DNA from: Acetobacter cerevisiae
GTDB lineage: Bacteria > Pseudomonadota > Alphaproteobacteria > Acetobacterales > Acetobacteraceae
Length of the DNA: 44,958 nucleotides
Direction of reading: 5' to 3'
NCBI RefSeq assembly: GCF_001580535.1
Contig: NZ_LHZA01000137.1
Span: 1 to 44,958 of the forward strand
Under the pieces are notes generated by a model. It searched no databases. It was not told where the DNA came from and saw nothing but the letters and a program-made list of their open reading frames with translations. A program made the position numbers and the translations under genes. Shown here piece by piece: positions 33,712-43,736 of this stretch (positions within the stretch are counted from its first letter, which is position 1; every line of letters begins with the position of its first letter).

Positions 33712-33871
33712 CCCAGGGTTATCAGACCCCCTCATTATCGATTATTGACAATATTAGTTCCGGGTCAGCAACATGTTCTCACAGGATCATGCGCAAAATC
33801 GGTGCTCCAGAGACAACCGGCCCACTGCGCACTGATCAGAACAGAGACAGACCACGGAGCAGGGATTGACG

Positions 33872-36400
33872 ATGGGCAAGCGTAACAAGGTTGTAAAAGA
33901 ACGATATAGCAAGTCACTTTTGCTCTTTGGTACTGCTCTGGCAGGTCTGCTTTTTGATACAACTGCTGGCGCAGCCGCGCCGTCCGCCGCTGGCACGAGC
34001 CCCAAAAAGCGCTCATCGCACACGGTTGCTGCCCATACACCGCCTGCTTCTGTTTCTGCACGCAAAGACCATACGGCACCGCGCAAAAAACGCAGTACAG
34101 GCCCTCTGGTCAGCAAAGATAGTGAGGAAGTCAACGTCAGCACGCACCGTGTTGCCAGTCATGGCGCAGAGGTCACCGTGAGCCGTAAGGTCATGGACCG
34201 GTTTGTTGCGGGCACCAACCCGATGCAGATCCTTGCCCAGACCACGCCGGGGGCCAACTTTACCTCCACAGATGCCTTTGGCCTTGATACCTACGCAAAC
34301 ACGTTTTACCTGCGCGGCTTTACGCAAATGCAGATTGGCGCAACCCTTGATGGCATGCCCTTAGGCACACAGGGTTTTATTAACGATAATGGTGTCTCCA
34401 TCACACAGGCCATGATTCAGGATGACATTGGCGGCATGTCGATGTCTCAGGGCGCTGGCGCGCTGGACTCCTTCTCCGCCCAGAACCTTGGCGGGGCCAT
34501 GACCTATACCTCGTCTGACCCTAAGGATAAGGCTGGCGGCAAGGTCAGTCAGACATTTGGCAGCTTCAATGCCTTCCGCACCTATGGTCGCGTTGATAGT
34601 GGCATCCTGAATTCCACCGGCACAAAATTCTATGCATCCTTTGCCCGCACCAAATCAGATTTGTGGAAAGGCCAAGGGTATCAGAGCGAATTGCAGGCCA
34701 ATGCAAAAGTCGTGCAGCCTCTTGGGGACCGTGGCAAGATTACCGCCTTTTTTGGCTACGGTAATTTTACACAGGGCAATTACCTGTCCATGACCAAAAA
34801 CATGTGGGAAAAGATGGGGCGTGATTCAACCTATCTCAAGCCCGATTACGAAAAAGCAAAACAGTGGGCCTATTATGCTCAGTATACGTCTGATGTGCCT
34901 CCGGGTTACGCAGGCGTCCTCTCCAATGATGAAATTGGCGACTACGCGTGGGATGCCGCCCAGTTGCAGAGAAGCTACCTCTCCTCTGTCAACATGCACT
35001 ACGACCTGTTTAAAAATGTGAAGTCTGACACGGTCGCTTACGGTAACGTCAACAGTGCAATCTATGGGGGCACAAACAACTTTGTCACCTCGCCAAGCTA
35101 TGGCACACCAAGCCTGAACGCGGATGGCAGTGTCTCAGGCGTCCCCATGGCGCTCGGCATGTCGCATGCGGCCATGCGCCGTCTGGGCTTTACGCAAAAA
35201 TTCACCATTGAAGCCCCGCACCACAATAAAATTGAAACCGGCATCTGGTATGAAAACAACCAGTGGATTTATAATCAGAGACTTTATGAAGATGGCCTGA
35301 ACTCCGCCCATAACTGGCTGTCTGACTTCAAGAGTGGCACGGGTCACACCTGGTTTGAGAACACCTTCAACACCAACACGTTCCAGTTCTTCCTGCAGGA
35401 CCGCTGGACCATTACCCCTGGCATGACCTTTCTTGCTGGCTTTAAATCCCTGACCCAGACCACACACGGCGGCACAAAAGCCGACTATACCGATCAGCTG
35501 GCGGCGGAAGGCTGGAATACATATTACCGGCACCCTGTTAACGGGTCACTCACGGCCTCTGCTGCGTTCCTGCCGCACTTCAATTTTGATTACCATTTCC
35601 TCAGCCATCATGAATTCTACTGGGATATTGCAGAAAATATGCGGGCCTATGACTATTTTGCCCAAACAGGCGGGGACAACGCCTGGGGTGGGCTGGGCAA
35701 TGCCAGCCGCCCCGCGCAGGTTGTGTTTGATGAAAGCAAGAAGGTCCTGCGTCCGGAGCGCACATGGAACTACGTTGTGGGCTACCGCTATGACTCCCGC
35801 TTTTTCTCAGCCTCTGCTGATTTCTACCATACGGACTATTACAACCGCCTTGCCTCAATCAGTGAAGGCAGCGCCAATAACACGAACAATGCCTATCTGA
35901 ACGTGGGCCGGGAAACTATGAATGGGGCCGACGTTCTGGCCACCATTCGCCCCATAGAAGGGCTTGAAATTACCAACAGCTTCAGCTGGAACAATGCCGA
36001 ATATCAAAGCCGCTCCATTAATTACAGCGGACAGAATTACAACATTCGTGGCAAGCATCAGGTTTACTACCCAAAGTTCATGTATAAAGCCAACCTGAAC
36101 TACACCTACAAACGGGCCATGTTTAACTTCAACGTCAACTATATCGGCTCCCGCCCGATGACGTATATGAATGATCAGAGCATTCCGGCCTACTGGCTCG
36201 CCAATATGAATTTTGCCTATAATTTTGGAAAAATTGGCTTTGCCCAGAACATGAAAGCGACTTTCGGCATCACCAACCTGTTTGATAAAAATTATATTGG
36301 CGGCGTTTACGGGTCCGCTGCCGTCACCGGGGATGATAACGCCAATCTGTTTGTTGCGTCTCCGCGCCAGTTCTTTGGTACCGTATCGGCAGAATTCTAA
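33872..36400 (+). CDS. TonB-dependent receptor, probable peptide/amino-acid ester uptake
   Basis: This receptor of about 842 residues starts at ATG 33872 (a TTG at 33866 is in frame). A signal peptide (LLLFGTALAGLLFDTTAGAA) and a basic linker precede the plug: VTVSRKVMDRFVAGTNPMQI, QTTPGANFTSTDAFGLD, FYLRGFTQMQIGATLDGMPLG and GALDSFSAQNLGGAMTYTS. The barrel ends QFFGTVSAEF. The plug differs from the two siderophore receptors (no SQVFG/SALYG-PGG pattern) and resembles receptors for non-siderophore substrates. I find no Fur-like box upstream, only an isolated TTGACA at 33745. The next gene, 62 bases on, encodes a periplasmic ester/peptide hydrolase, which suggests import of its substrate or product. 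Confidence 0.85.
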   Translation: MGKRNKVVKERYSKSLLLFGTALAGLLFDTTAGAAAPSAAGTSPKKRSSHTVAAHTPPASVSARKDHTAPRKKRSTGPLVSKDSEEVNVSTHRVASHGAEVTVSRKVMDRFVAGTNPMQILAQTTPGANFTSTDAFGLDTYANTFYLRGFTQMQIGATLDGMPLGTQGFINDNGVSITQAMIQDDIGGMSMSQGAGALDSFSAQNLGGAMTYTSSDPKDKAGGKVSQTFGSFNAFRTYGRVDSGILNSTGTKFYASFARTKSDLWKGQGYQSELQANAKVVQPLGDRGKITAFFGYGNFTQGNYLSMTKNMWEKMGRDSTYLKPDYEKAKQWAYYAQYTSDVPPGYAGVLSNDEIGDYAWDAAQLQRSYLSSVNMHYDLFKNVKSDTVAYGNVNSAIYGGTNNFVTSPSYGTPSLNADGSVSGVPMALGMSHAAMRRLGFTQKFTIEAPHHNKIETGIWYENNQWIYNQRLYEDGLNSAHNWLSDFKSGTGHTWFENTFNTNTFQFFLQDRWTITPGMTFLAGFKSLTQTTHGGTKADYTDQLAAEGWNTYYRHPVNGSLTASAAFLPHFNFDYHFLSHHEFYWDIAENMRAYDYFAQTGGDNAWGGLGNASRPAQVVFDESKKVLRPERTWNYVVGYRYDSRFFSASADFYHTDYYNRLASISEGSANNTNNAYLNVGRETMNGADVLATIRPIEGLEITNSFSWNNAEYQSRSINYSGQNYNIRGKHQVYYPKFMYKANLNYTYKRAMFNFNVNYIGSRPMTYMNDQSIPAYWLANMNFAYNFGKIGFAQNMKATFGITNLFDKNYIGGVYGSAAVTGDDNANLFVASPRQFFGTVSAEF

Positions 36401-36410
36401 GGTTCATCAC

Positions 36411-36424
36411 CCGGCAAAAGCCGG
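36411..36424 (+). other. Intercistronic hairpin between receptor and hydrolase genes
   Basis: CCGGC-AAAA-GCCGG is a perfect 5-base GC stem with a tetraloop, 11 bases after the receptor stop and 38 before the hydrolase ATG. With no U tract it is more likely an RNA-stability or processing element than a terminator. Confidence 0.4.
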
Positions 36425-36462
36425 ATCCATAGACGACACGGTTGTTTATACTCAGGGGTTCC

Positions 36463-38388
36463 ATGTTCAAAAATACTCTTCTTCTGCTCTGCATGACTGC
36501 GCTTTCAACACCCGCCTTCGCGCAGGATCATGCAGCGCAAAATGCTGATATCGCCCCTGATATGCCTGCAAAATTTACTGTGAATACAGACAAGTTTGAC
36601 TTCATCCGCCGGGATGTGATGATCCCCATGCGTGATGGCGCCAAACTGCATACCGTCATCCTTATCCCCAAATCCGCCCATAACGCCCCTATTCTGCTGA
36701 CCCGCACCCCGTATAACGCCCAGCACATGACGTCTCAGGCAGAGAGCGGCACCATGCGCTCTGTGTTGCAGGGCTATGACAACATGCCGGACGTGATCGC
36801 GGATGGCGGCTATATCCGCGTAGTGCAGGATGTGCGTGGCAAATATGGCTCCGAGGGGCAGTATGTGATGAACCGCCCTCTGCGCGGGGCGCTGAACCAC
36901 ACAAAAGTAGATCATAGCACCGACACCTGGGACACCATTGAATGGCTGGTCCACAACCTGCCGCAAAGCAACGGCAAGGTCGGCATTATCGGCGTCTCTT
37001 ACGACGGCTATACCTCCCTCACGGCCCTGATTAACCCCCACCCGGCCCTGAAAGTTTCCGTCCCTATGAACCCGATGGTGGATGGCTGGATGGGCGATGA
37101 CTGGTTCCATAACGGAGCCTTCCGTGAAGAAATGCTGTCCTACATCTACAATCAGGATGCCACGGCGAAAAAAACGGCCATCTGGTGGGGCAACCAGTAT
37201 GACAATTATGATCTTTTCCTGAACTCCGTTTCTGCCGGCGCACAGGGGAAAGAACGGGGTATGGAGCAGATCGGCTTTTTCCGGCAGCTTCTGGCCCACC
37301 CGGCCTATGATAGCTGGTGGCAGCAGCAGGCAATGGACCATGTGCTTGCGGACCTGCCGCTGAAAGTGCCAACGCTCCTCGTGCATAGTCTGTGGGATCA
37401 GGAAGATAATTACGGGGCCATTGCCCTTTACTATGCGCTCAAACAGAAGCAGACAGATCAGCCCAACCTCTGGCTGGCGATGGGGCCGTGGAACCATGGC
37501 GGCGAGATCAAAGAGGCCAGCACGCTTGGCCCCATCAAGCTCCATTCCGATACCGGCCTGTATTTCCGTAAAAAAATTCTTGAACCCTTTCTGGCCCATT
37601 ATCTGAAAGATGACGCCGTCGCCCTGCCGCAGCGCGTGTCCGCCTACCGCAGTGGCTCTGATGACTGGGAAACCAGAGAGGCCCTCCCGGCGCGGGATTG
37701 CACAACCGACTGCACCACTCTGCATCTTACGGCCAAATACCAGCTTGCTGTGAACGGGTCTGCCGAGACGTCCGGCTCTGTCAGTTATCTGTCTGACCCG
37801 GCACACCCGGTGCCGTATGTGCAGCGTCCCGTTATTACCAGAGGGGCCGCAAATTCCGCATGGGATAACTGGCTTTCAACAGACCAGCGCAATGCGGCGT
37901 CCCGCCCGGATGTGGCAACCTTTACCTCCCCCGTGCTGACGCAGCCGGTGGCGCTGGACGGCCAGCCGCTTGTGCATCTGAACGCCACAACAAGTGGCAC
38001 GGATGGCGATTTTGTTGTGAAACTGATTGATGTCTACCCGGATGAAGTGCCCGAACAGCGGGAACTGGGCGGCTATCAGCTTATGATCAGCAGTGACATT
38101 CTGCGCGGGCGCTACCGCAAAAGCTTTGAACACCCCGAGGCTATTCCGGCTCATCAGGCCCAGCTTTACCAGTTCCGGCTGCCGATCATGAACCATACGT
38201 TCCTGCCCGGCCATCGCATTATGGTGCAGGTGCAGTCAAGCTGGTTCCCGCTGTATGACCGCAACCCGCAAACCTATGTCAGCTCCATTTTCACCGCACC
38301 GCCGGAAGCCTATAAGCCCGCCACCATTACCATTGATACGGCAAAAAGCTGGCTTACGGTGCATACGGCAGACGCCGCCACACCGTAA
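36463..38388 (+). CDS. Alpha-amino-acid ester hydrolase (CocE/peptidase S15 fold)
   Basis: This 641-residue exported enzyme starts at ATG 36463 after CAGGGG, with a signal peptide ending PAFA-Q at residue 20. The hydrolase core has the AEH signature GxSYxG as GVSYDG (nucleophile S179), D312 in SLWDQED and H345 in GPWNHGG. Spacings of 133 and 33 residues match the Ser-Asp-His triad of the characterised Acetobacter and Xanthomonas AEHs. The carboxylate cluster that binds the substrate alpha-amino group is also in place: D213 (S+34), E314 and D315 (D+2, D+3). A jelly-roll C-terminal domain follows (about 400-641). AEHs cleave alpha-amino acid esters and transfer the acyl group to amines, including beta-lactam nuclei; the natural substrate is unknown. 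It is linked to a TonB receptor and converges on a D-Ala-D-Ala dipeptidase. Confidence 0.9.
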   Translation: MFKNTLLLLCMTALSTPAFAQDHAAQNADIAPDMPAKFTVNTDKFDFIRRDVMIPMRDGAKLHTVILIPKSAHNAPILLTRTPYNAQHMTSQAESGTMRSVLQGYDNMPDVIADGGYIRVVQDVRGKYGSEGQYVMNRPLRGALNHTKVDHSTDTWDTIEWLVHNLPQSNGKVGIIGVSYDGYTSLTALINPHPALKVSVPMNPMVDGWMGDDWFHNGAFREEMLSYIYNQDATAKKTAIWWGNQYDNYDLFLNSVSAGAQGKERGMEQIGFFRQLLAHPAYDSWWQQQAMDHVLADLPLKVPTLLVHSLWDQEDNYGAIALYYALKQKQTDQPNLWLAMGPWNHGGEIKEASTLGPIKLHSDTGLYFRKKILEPFLAHYLKDDAVALPQRVSAYRSGSDDWETREALPARDCTTDCTTLHLTAKYQLAVNGSAETSGSVSYLSDPAHPVPYVQRPVITRGAANSAWDNWLSTDQRNAASRPDVATFTSPVLTQPVALDGQPLVHLNATTSGTDGDFVVKLIDVYPDEVPEQRELGGYQLMISSDILRGRYRKSFEHPEAIPAHQAQLYQFRLPIMNHTFLPGHRIMVQVQSSWFPLYDRNPQTYVSSIFTAPPEAYKPATITIDTAKSWLTVHTADAATP

Positions 38389-38405
38389 CACACAGCTAAA
38401 CCCGA

Positions 38406-39140
38406 TTATTTAATGTCTTCAAATCTGATGTTCTGAACAGGGTATTTGTTCCAGTCCCTGTAATCAAAATGCCACCACTCAGCGGGGAGCTGTATAAAGC
38501 CTTCCTGCTGCATGGCGTCCCGCAGCAGATCCCGCGCCTTTTTCTGCTCTTCCGGCGCGTCCGGATAGTTGGAATAGGCACGGGGCGTCATTTCATCAAA
38601 CCCGCTGGGCATGGTCACCTGCTGCCCGGTTTTCAGGTCATATAAGGTCAGATCCACCGCACAGCCCCGGTTATGTCTGGACCCATGTGTGGGGTTAGCG
38701 ACAAACTGGTGTTTGTCCGCAGGCGTTGCGTCCCAAAACAGTTTGGTAATAAACCACGGGCGATAGGCATCAAAAATCAGAAGACCATAGCCTTTTGTTT
38801 TTAAATATTCCGAGGCTCTGGCGAGCGCTTCCGCCGCAGGTTTTTCCAAAAAGGCGTGGGATGAGGAATAAACCGGCGTGCTGAGAAAATTCTCTGTCGT
38901 GGCATAGCGGATATCGAATTTAAAATCCGGTGTAAGTGTTGCAAGATCAACCAGATCCGGCGCACGCACTATCTTATCCTGCACCGGGGGTGAGGCCGCA
39001 AGCGCCTCATGCATTAAAACCTCAAGGGGTTTAACCGGCGTAATCCGAAAGACCATCGCAGCCTTGTCCTCCTGCGCACCCCAGGCGACAGGAGGGTGCA
39101 TGACCAGAACCGCAAGAAAGAAGAGCTTTGATTTCTGCAT
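38406..39140 (-). CDS. Exported D-Ala-D-Ala dipeptidase (VanX/DdpX type, M15D)
   Basis: This 244-residue zinc dipeptidase has a signal peptide (MQKSKLFFLAVLVMHPPVAWGA), so it acts in the periplasm. Zinc ligands are H156 and D163 in SRHNRGCAVDLTL and H224 in EWWHFDY, with catalytic base E221. The spacings 156-163-224 and E(H-3) equal those of VanX (116-123-184, E181). R127 in DAYRP is the candidate transition-state Arg. The enzyme cleaves D-Ala-D-Ala released from peptidoglycan precursors, freeing D-Ala. There are no vanA/vanH or ddp transport genes here, so a scavenging role is more likely than antibiotic resistance. It converges on the ester hydrolase gene with only 17 bases between stops. 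Confidence 0.88.
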   Translation of the reverse strand: MQKSKLFFLAVLVMHPPVAWGAQEDKAAMVFRITPVKPLEVLMHEALAASPPVQDKIVRAPDLVDLATLTPDFKFDIRYATTENFLSTPVYSSSHAFLEKPAAEALARASEYLKTKGYGLLIFDAYRPWFITKLFWDATPADKHQFVANPTHGSRHNRGCAVDLTLYDLKTGQQVTMPSGFDEMTPRAYSNYPDAPEEQKKARDLLRDAMQQEGFIQLPAEWWHFDYRDWNKYPVQNIRFEDIK

Positions 39141-39234
39141 GGCCGTTTCTTCAAGGGTTCATGATGAAAAACAAACTCTACCTTTTCACGCCGTTGAACG
39201 GAAGCTCTCACACTCCTTTCCCGCACGCGCACGC

Positions 39235-39873
39235 CTAAGAGTGCGCCACTTCCTTCCGCACGATCCGCCGCTGATCATCTGACATCCCGCAGGCCTGTGG
39301 GGCATCCAGCGTCAGCAACAGGCGGGTGACGGGTTTTGCCAGCGCAGAAAGCGGTGGCGAACGATGCTGCACCGCCCCCTCCGGCTGCCAGCCCGGATAA
39401 CAACCGCCCTTAAGTAACGCCACAGCGCCTGCGTCCGCCTGATACACCGCGGCCTCTTCCCCCAGATCCGCCACACGCCACTGCACCCCCGGCCCTACAT
39501 AGGTGCACAACAGACGCAGCACGACGTGATCCACATGGAAGCGACGACAACTATCATGCGTAATCCGCTCCAGCCGGAAGCGCACGGCGTCCATCCCTGT
39601 CGCCGCGCAATAGCCGTCCACCAGCCCCAGCGCATCCTCCAGCAAGGCCCGTGTGGCCGGCGTAAAAACCGGCGCAAGCTCCTGCGCCAGCTCGTCCGGG
39701 GTGCCTGCTGTCAGGATCAGGGAAGGCCCCTCTTCAAGATAGGTCTGCGCCGCGTTTTCCAGATCCTGCCCCAGAGCACGGTCTGCGACCGCGATATGGC
39801 ACGTGGGTTGCTCAATGGCCTGAAACGCAGCGTCTGGCGTGGGGAAACGGAAGGATAAGGGCGTGTGCGGCAT
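39235..39873 (-). CDS. DUF1826 family protein, Zur-linked
   Basis: A 212-residue cytoplasmic protein. The start at ATG 39873 is preferred, since the frame continues upstream through the Zur-like box and the opposite gene. The conserved centre HDSCRRFHVDHVVLRLLCTY holds H106, D107, C109, H113, D115 and H116, and is followed by VGPGVQW, the hallmark of DUF1826. The His/Asp/Cys cluster is suited to metal binding or to a cupin-like oxygenase site. The family has no established function but is repeatedly found beside zinc-related COG0523 GTPases, and here the two diverge across a Zur-type palindrome. It may be a zinc-sparing or zinc-trafficking component. Confidence 0.75.
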   Translation of the reverse strand: MPHTPLSFRFPTPDAAFQAIEQPTCHIAVADRALGQDLENAAQTYLEEGPSLILTAGTPDELAQELAPVFTPATRALLEDALGLVDGYCAATGMDAVRFRLERITHDSCRRFHVDHVVLRLLCTYVGPGVQWRVADLGEEAAVYQADAGAVALLKGGCYPGWQPEGAVQHRSPPLSALAKPVTRLLLTLDAPQACGMSDDQRRIVRKEVAHS

Positions 39874-39892
39874 GGGGTTTCGCTTTATCGTG

Positions 39893-39909
39893 ACGTTATG
39901 ATATAACGT
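39893..39909. promoter_or_regulatory. Zur-type operator between DUF1826 and zigA-like genes
   Basis: ACGTTATGATATAACGT is a perfect palindrome of 7-base arms around GAT, containing the GTTAT-n3-ATAAC core of alphaproteobacterial Zur sites. It lies 19 bases before the DUF1826 start and 43 before the GTPase start, so one Zur dimer could repress both divergent promoters. Confidence 0.7.
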
Positions 39910-39952
39910 ATCATATACGACATCGGAACCGCAATCCGAAGGAAAGAGCACC

Positions 39953-41174
<1,222 letters not shown>

Positions 41175-41182
<8 letters not shown>

Positions 41183-41522
41183 GGCCGAGACCTCGAACGA
41201 GCGCACGCTGCGAGATGAGATGTGGCGGCGCTACACCGGGGATGACTGGCAGGCGTTTGACCAGCTGCCCTCTTTAGTCCGCCAGCGCGTGGCGGAACAC
41301 GCGTATGATGCGTGGTCCGTTAACGTGCTGATTTTGTGGAAGCACTACAAGCGCACCTATGGCAACACGCTCCGTGGCCAGCGCGCGTTAATCCGCTATC
41401 TGGATTATTGTGAACGGCTGGAGCGGGAAGCCTTTGCCACCCACTACGCAGACCAGTACGGCACCCTGCTTCCGCACGATGCCGCACATGTCAGTATTCT
41501 GAGAGGTCAGGCCGTCACCTGA
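41175..41522 (+). CDS. 115-residue protein coupled to zigA, possibly DUF6525-like
   Basis: The frame is open from 40944, but the real start is ATG 41175. It lies inside the end of the GTPase gene (overlap ATGCCTAA) and is preceded by GGAGGAAG. The product is helical, charged and rich in aromatic residues: [57 protein letters not shown]. The FDxLP...W...AL..L...E layout resembles DUF6525 proteins, but I would not rely on that. Strict coupling places it in the zinc-starvation operon. Its 3' end overlaps that of acoC by 16 bases in convergent orientation. Confidence 0.65.
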
Positions 41523-42646
41523 GCCTTCTCTAAAAACGCCTCAACCAGCCTGTTGAATTCAACAGTTTTTTCAAGCTGAGGCATGTGGCCCACCTGCGGC
41601 AGAAGGTGCTTCACCACATGGTCGGGAGCATTTTTTGCCCCGGCCACCGGCAGGACTTCATCCGCTTCACCCCAGAAGAGGGTGACAGGAATACGGGCCG
41701 CATCCAGCACCGGGCGCAGGTCAATCGACTGCTGCCCGTTGGCAAAACAGGCGGCCTCAATGGTGCGCAGAGCCTCCCGCGCGCCATCCAGACGGCGGAC
41801 ACGCAACACGTTATCCGCCATTCTGCGGCCCACCAGAGATTTATCATGCACCAGAACCTGCAAGGCTTTTTGCATATCGCGCGTGCGGTCGGCTTCTACC
41901 ATCTCCCGCAGACTTTCCGCATTCACCTCGCGCTCCATGCCGGCAGGCGCAACCAGTGTCAGCGTCAGCACGGCGTCCGGGTAATCCCGCAGCAGAGCCA
42001 GCGCAATCGCCCCGCCCAGTGAGTGGCCCAGAATATGCGCTTTGGGAATATCCAGCGCCTTCAGCAGCTCATACGCCGCCTCAGCCAGAACCGTAACAGA
42101 TCCATCACCAACATCCTTGGACGATGCCCCATGCCCCGGCAGGTCAAACGCAATCACACGCTGATAGCGGGCCAGAACATCCTGATTCAGCATCCAGTTG
42201 CTCAGATCACCACCAAACCCGTGGATCAGCAGGACAGGCGCGCCGTCGCCCCGCCCGACATCACGCACATTCAGGCTATGCTCACCGACCGTAATCACAC
42301 GCGGTTCCGCATTGGCGGCCTCGGCCTCTTCTCCGCCCTCTTCGTCGGTGTCGGCCTTGAAACTGGCAATAAACGCGTCAATCTCTTCGTCTGAGGCCTC
42401 CGCATCCGCCACCACGCCCAGCAGAGCACCAACCGGCAGTGTCTCACCCGCCTGCGCAACCTGTTTGCGCAAAATACCGGAGGCCGGGCTTTCATACCCG
42501 CTGGTGATTTTGCTGGTTTCAATATCCGCCACTTCATCCCCTTCCCGCACGGTATCACCGGGGGAGAGGGTCCAGGAGGCAAGCTTGCCTTCCGTCATGG
42601 CCAGACCGAATTTGGGCATCGTCAGGGCTGTCAGGATCTTTGTCAT
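41507..42646 (-). CDS. acoC: Acetoin dehydrogenase E2 (dihydrolipoyllysine acetyltransferase, alpha/beta hydrolase type)
   Basis: This 379-residue protein joins an N-terminal lipoyl domain (residues 1-80, lipoyl Lys K46 in DIETSKITSGYESPASG) to an alpha/beta hydrolase domain (from about 130: PVLLIHGFGGDLSNWML, VIAFDLPGHGASSKD, HILGHSLGGAIALALL, and GHMPQLE with the His). An acidic linker connects them. The usual E2 peripheral-subunit-binding and CAT domains are absent, and this lipoyl plus hydrolase layout is diagnostic for AcoC. It accepts the acetyl group from the E1-bound acetoin fragment and passes it to CoA. The gene is third in acoA-acoB-acoC, 3 bases after acoB. Confidence 0.92.
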   Translation of the reverse strand: MTKILTALTMPKFGLAMTEGKLASWTLSPGDTVREGDEVADIETSKITSGYESPASGILRKQVAQAGETLPVGALLGVVADAEASDEEIDAFIASFKADTDEEGGEEAEAANAEPRVITVGEHSLNVRDVGRGDGAPVLLIHGFGGDLSNWMLNQDVLARYQRVIAFDLPGHGASSKDVGDGSVTVLAEAAYELLKALDIPKAHILGHSLGGAIALALLRDYPDAVLTLTLVAPAGMEREVNAESLREMVEADRTRDMQKALQVLVHDKSLVGRRMADNVLRVRRLDGAREALRTIEAACFANGQQSIDLRPVLDAARIPVTLFWGEADEVLPVAGAKNAPDHVVKHLLPQVGHMPQLEKTVEFNRLVEAFLEKAQVTA

Positions 42647-42649
42647 TGT

Positions 42650-43678
42650 TCAGGCAACCTCACGCGTTTTCTGCATCATGACGGCTTTAACCGCCGCTTC
42701 AATTTTATCCGCATTGGGCATGTAGAGGTTTTCCAGCGGGGTGGAGAACGGCACCGGTGTATGCGGCGGCACCACCCGGCGGATGGGAGCCTTCAGCGCG
42801 CCAAAAGCCTGCTCGGCCACAAGGGCGGAAATATCGCACGCCATGTTACAGCGCGGGCTGGACTCATCCACAATCACCAGACGGCCCGTATCTTCCACAC
42901 ATTCCAGAATGGTCTGCTCATCCAGCGGGAACATGGTGCGCGGGTCCAGCACGGTACAGGAAATGCCCTGTTTTGCCAGACGGTCTGCGGCCTCGTTCGC
43001 CATGCCCACCATGCGACCAATGGCGACAATGGTGACATCATCCCCTTCACGCGTCAGGTTGGCTTCCCCAAACGGGATGGTATAGGCCTCGTCCGGCACT
43101 TCCTCGACGTCATCATACATGACCTTATTTTCAAGGAAGATCACCGGGTCATCATCACGGATCGCTTCAATCAGCAGACCTTTGGCTTCATAAGGAGAAG
43201 ACGGCACCACAACCTTCAGCCCCGGAATATGGGTAAAGAGCGGATACAGCGCCTGACTATGCTGAGCCGCAGCATTAAACCCGGCCCCGTACATGGCACG
43301 AATGACCAGCGGCGTACGCGCCTTGCCGCCAAACATGTAGCGGAATTTGGCAGCCTGATTCATGATCTGGTCGAGACAACAGCCGACAAAATCAACAAAC
43401 ATCAGTTCCGCCACCGGGCGCAGGCCTGTCGCCGCAGCACCCGCCGCCGCCCCGATATAGGAGGCTTCAGAAATCGGGGTATCCAGCACACGGCTTTCCC
43501 CAAATTCGGTCAGCAGACCTTTGGTGACACCCAGCACGCCGCCCCAGGCGTCCTTCACGCCAGAGGAGCCGCCCTGCCCCCCGGCCACATCTTCACCCAT
43601 CAGCACAACCGTGGGGTCACGCCGCATTTCCTGACGCAGGGCTTCATTAATCGCCTGACGAAAGCTCTTTTTGCTCAT
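42650..43678 (-). CDS. acoB: Acetoin dehydrogenase E1 component, beta subunit
   Basis: This 342-residue protein starts at ATG 43678 after GGGGAAAG; the longer frame to 43756 runs into acoA. It is the beta subunit of the thiamine-diphosphate-dependent E1: FRQAINEALRQEMRRDPTVV and LMGEDVAGGQGGSSGV (with the ThDP-contacting Glu region), DTPISEASYIGAAAGAA, ELMFVDFVGCCLDQIMNQAA and YGAGFNAAAQHSQAL (the conserved His-Ser). It works with acoA to cleave acetoin to acetaldehyde and an acetyl group held on ThDP. It lies 58 bases after acoA and 3 before acoC. Confidence 0.93.
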   Translation of the reverse strand: MSKKSFRQAINEALRQEMRRDPTVVLMGEDVAGGQGGSSGVKDAWGGVLGVTKGLLTEFGESRVLDTPISEASYIGAAAGAAATGLRPVAELMFVDFVGCCLDQIMNQAAKFRYMFGGKARTPLVIRAMYGAGFNAAAQHSQALYPLFTHIPGLKVVVPSSPYEAKGLLIEAIRDDDPVIFLENKVMYDDVEEVPDEAYTIPFGEANLTREGDDVTIVAIGRMVGMANEAADRLAKQGISCTVLDPRTMFPLDEQTILECVEDTGRLVIVDESSPRCNMACDISALVAEQAFGALKAPIRRVVPPHTPVPFSTPLENLYMPNADKIEAAVKAVMMQKTREVA

Positions 43679-43736
43679 TGGTCTTTCCCCAAATACGTTG
43701 AGGGCAACAGGCGACATGCCCTCGCCCGAAATCCCA

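Noticed and set aside
33745..33750. TTGACA promoter-like -35 box before the third TonB receptor
   Set aside because: No -10 hexamer is found at 16-18 bases, so the promoter is not supported.
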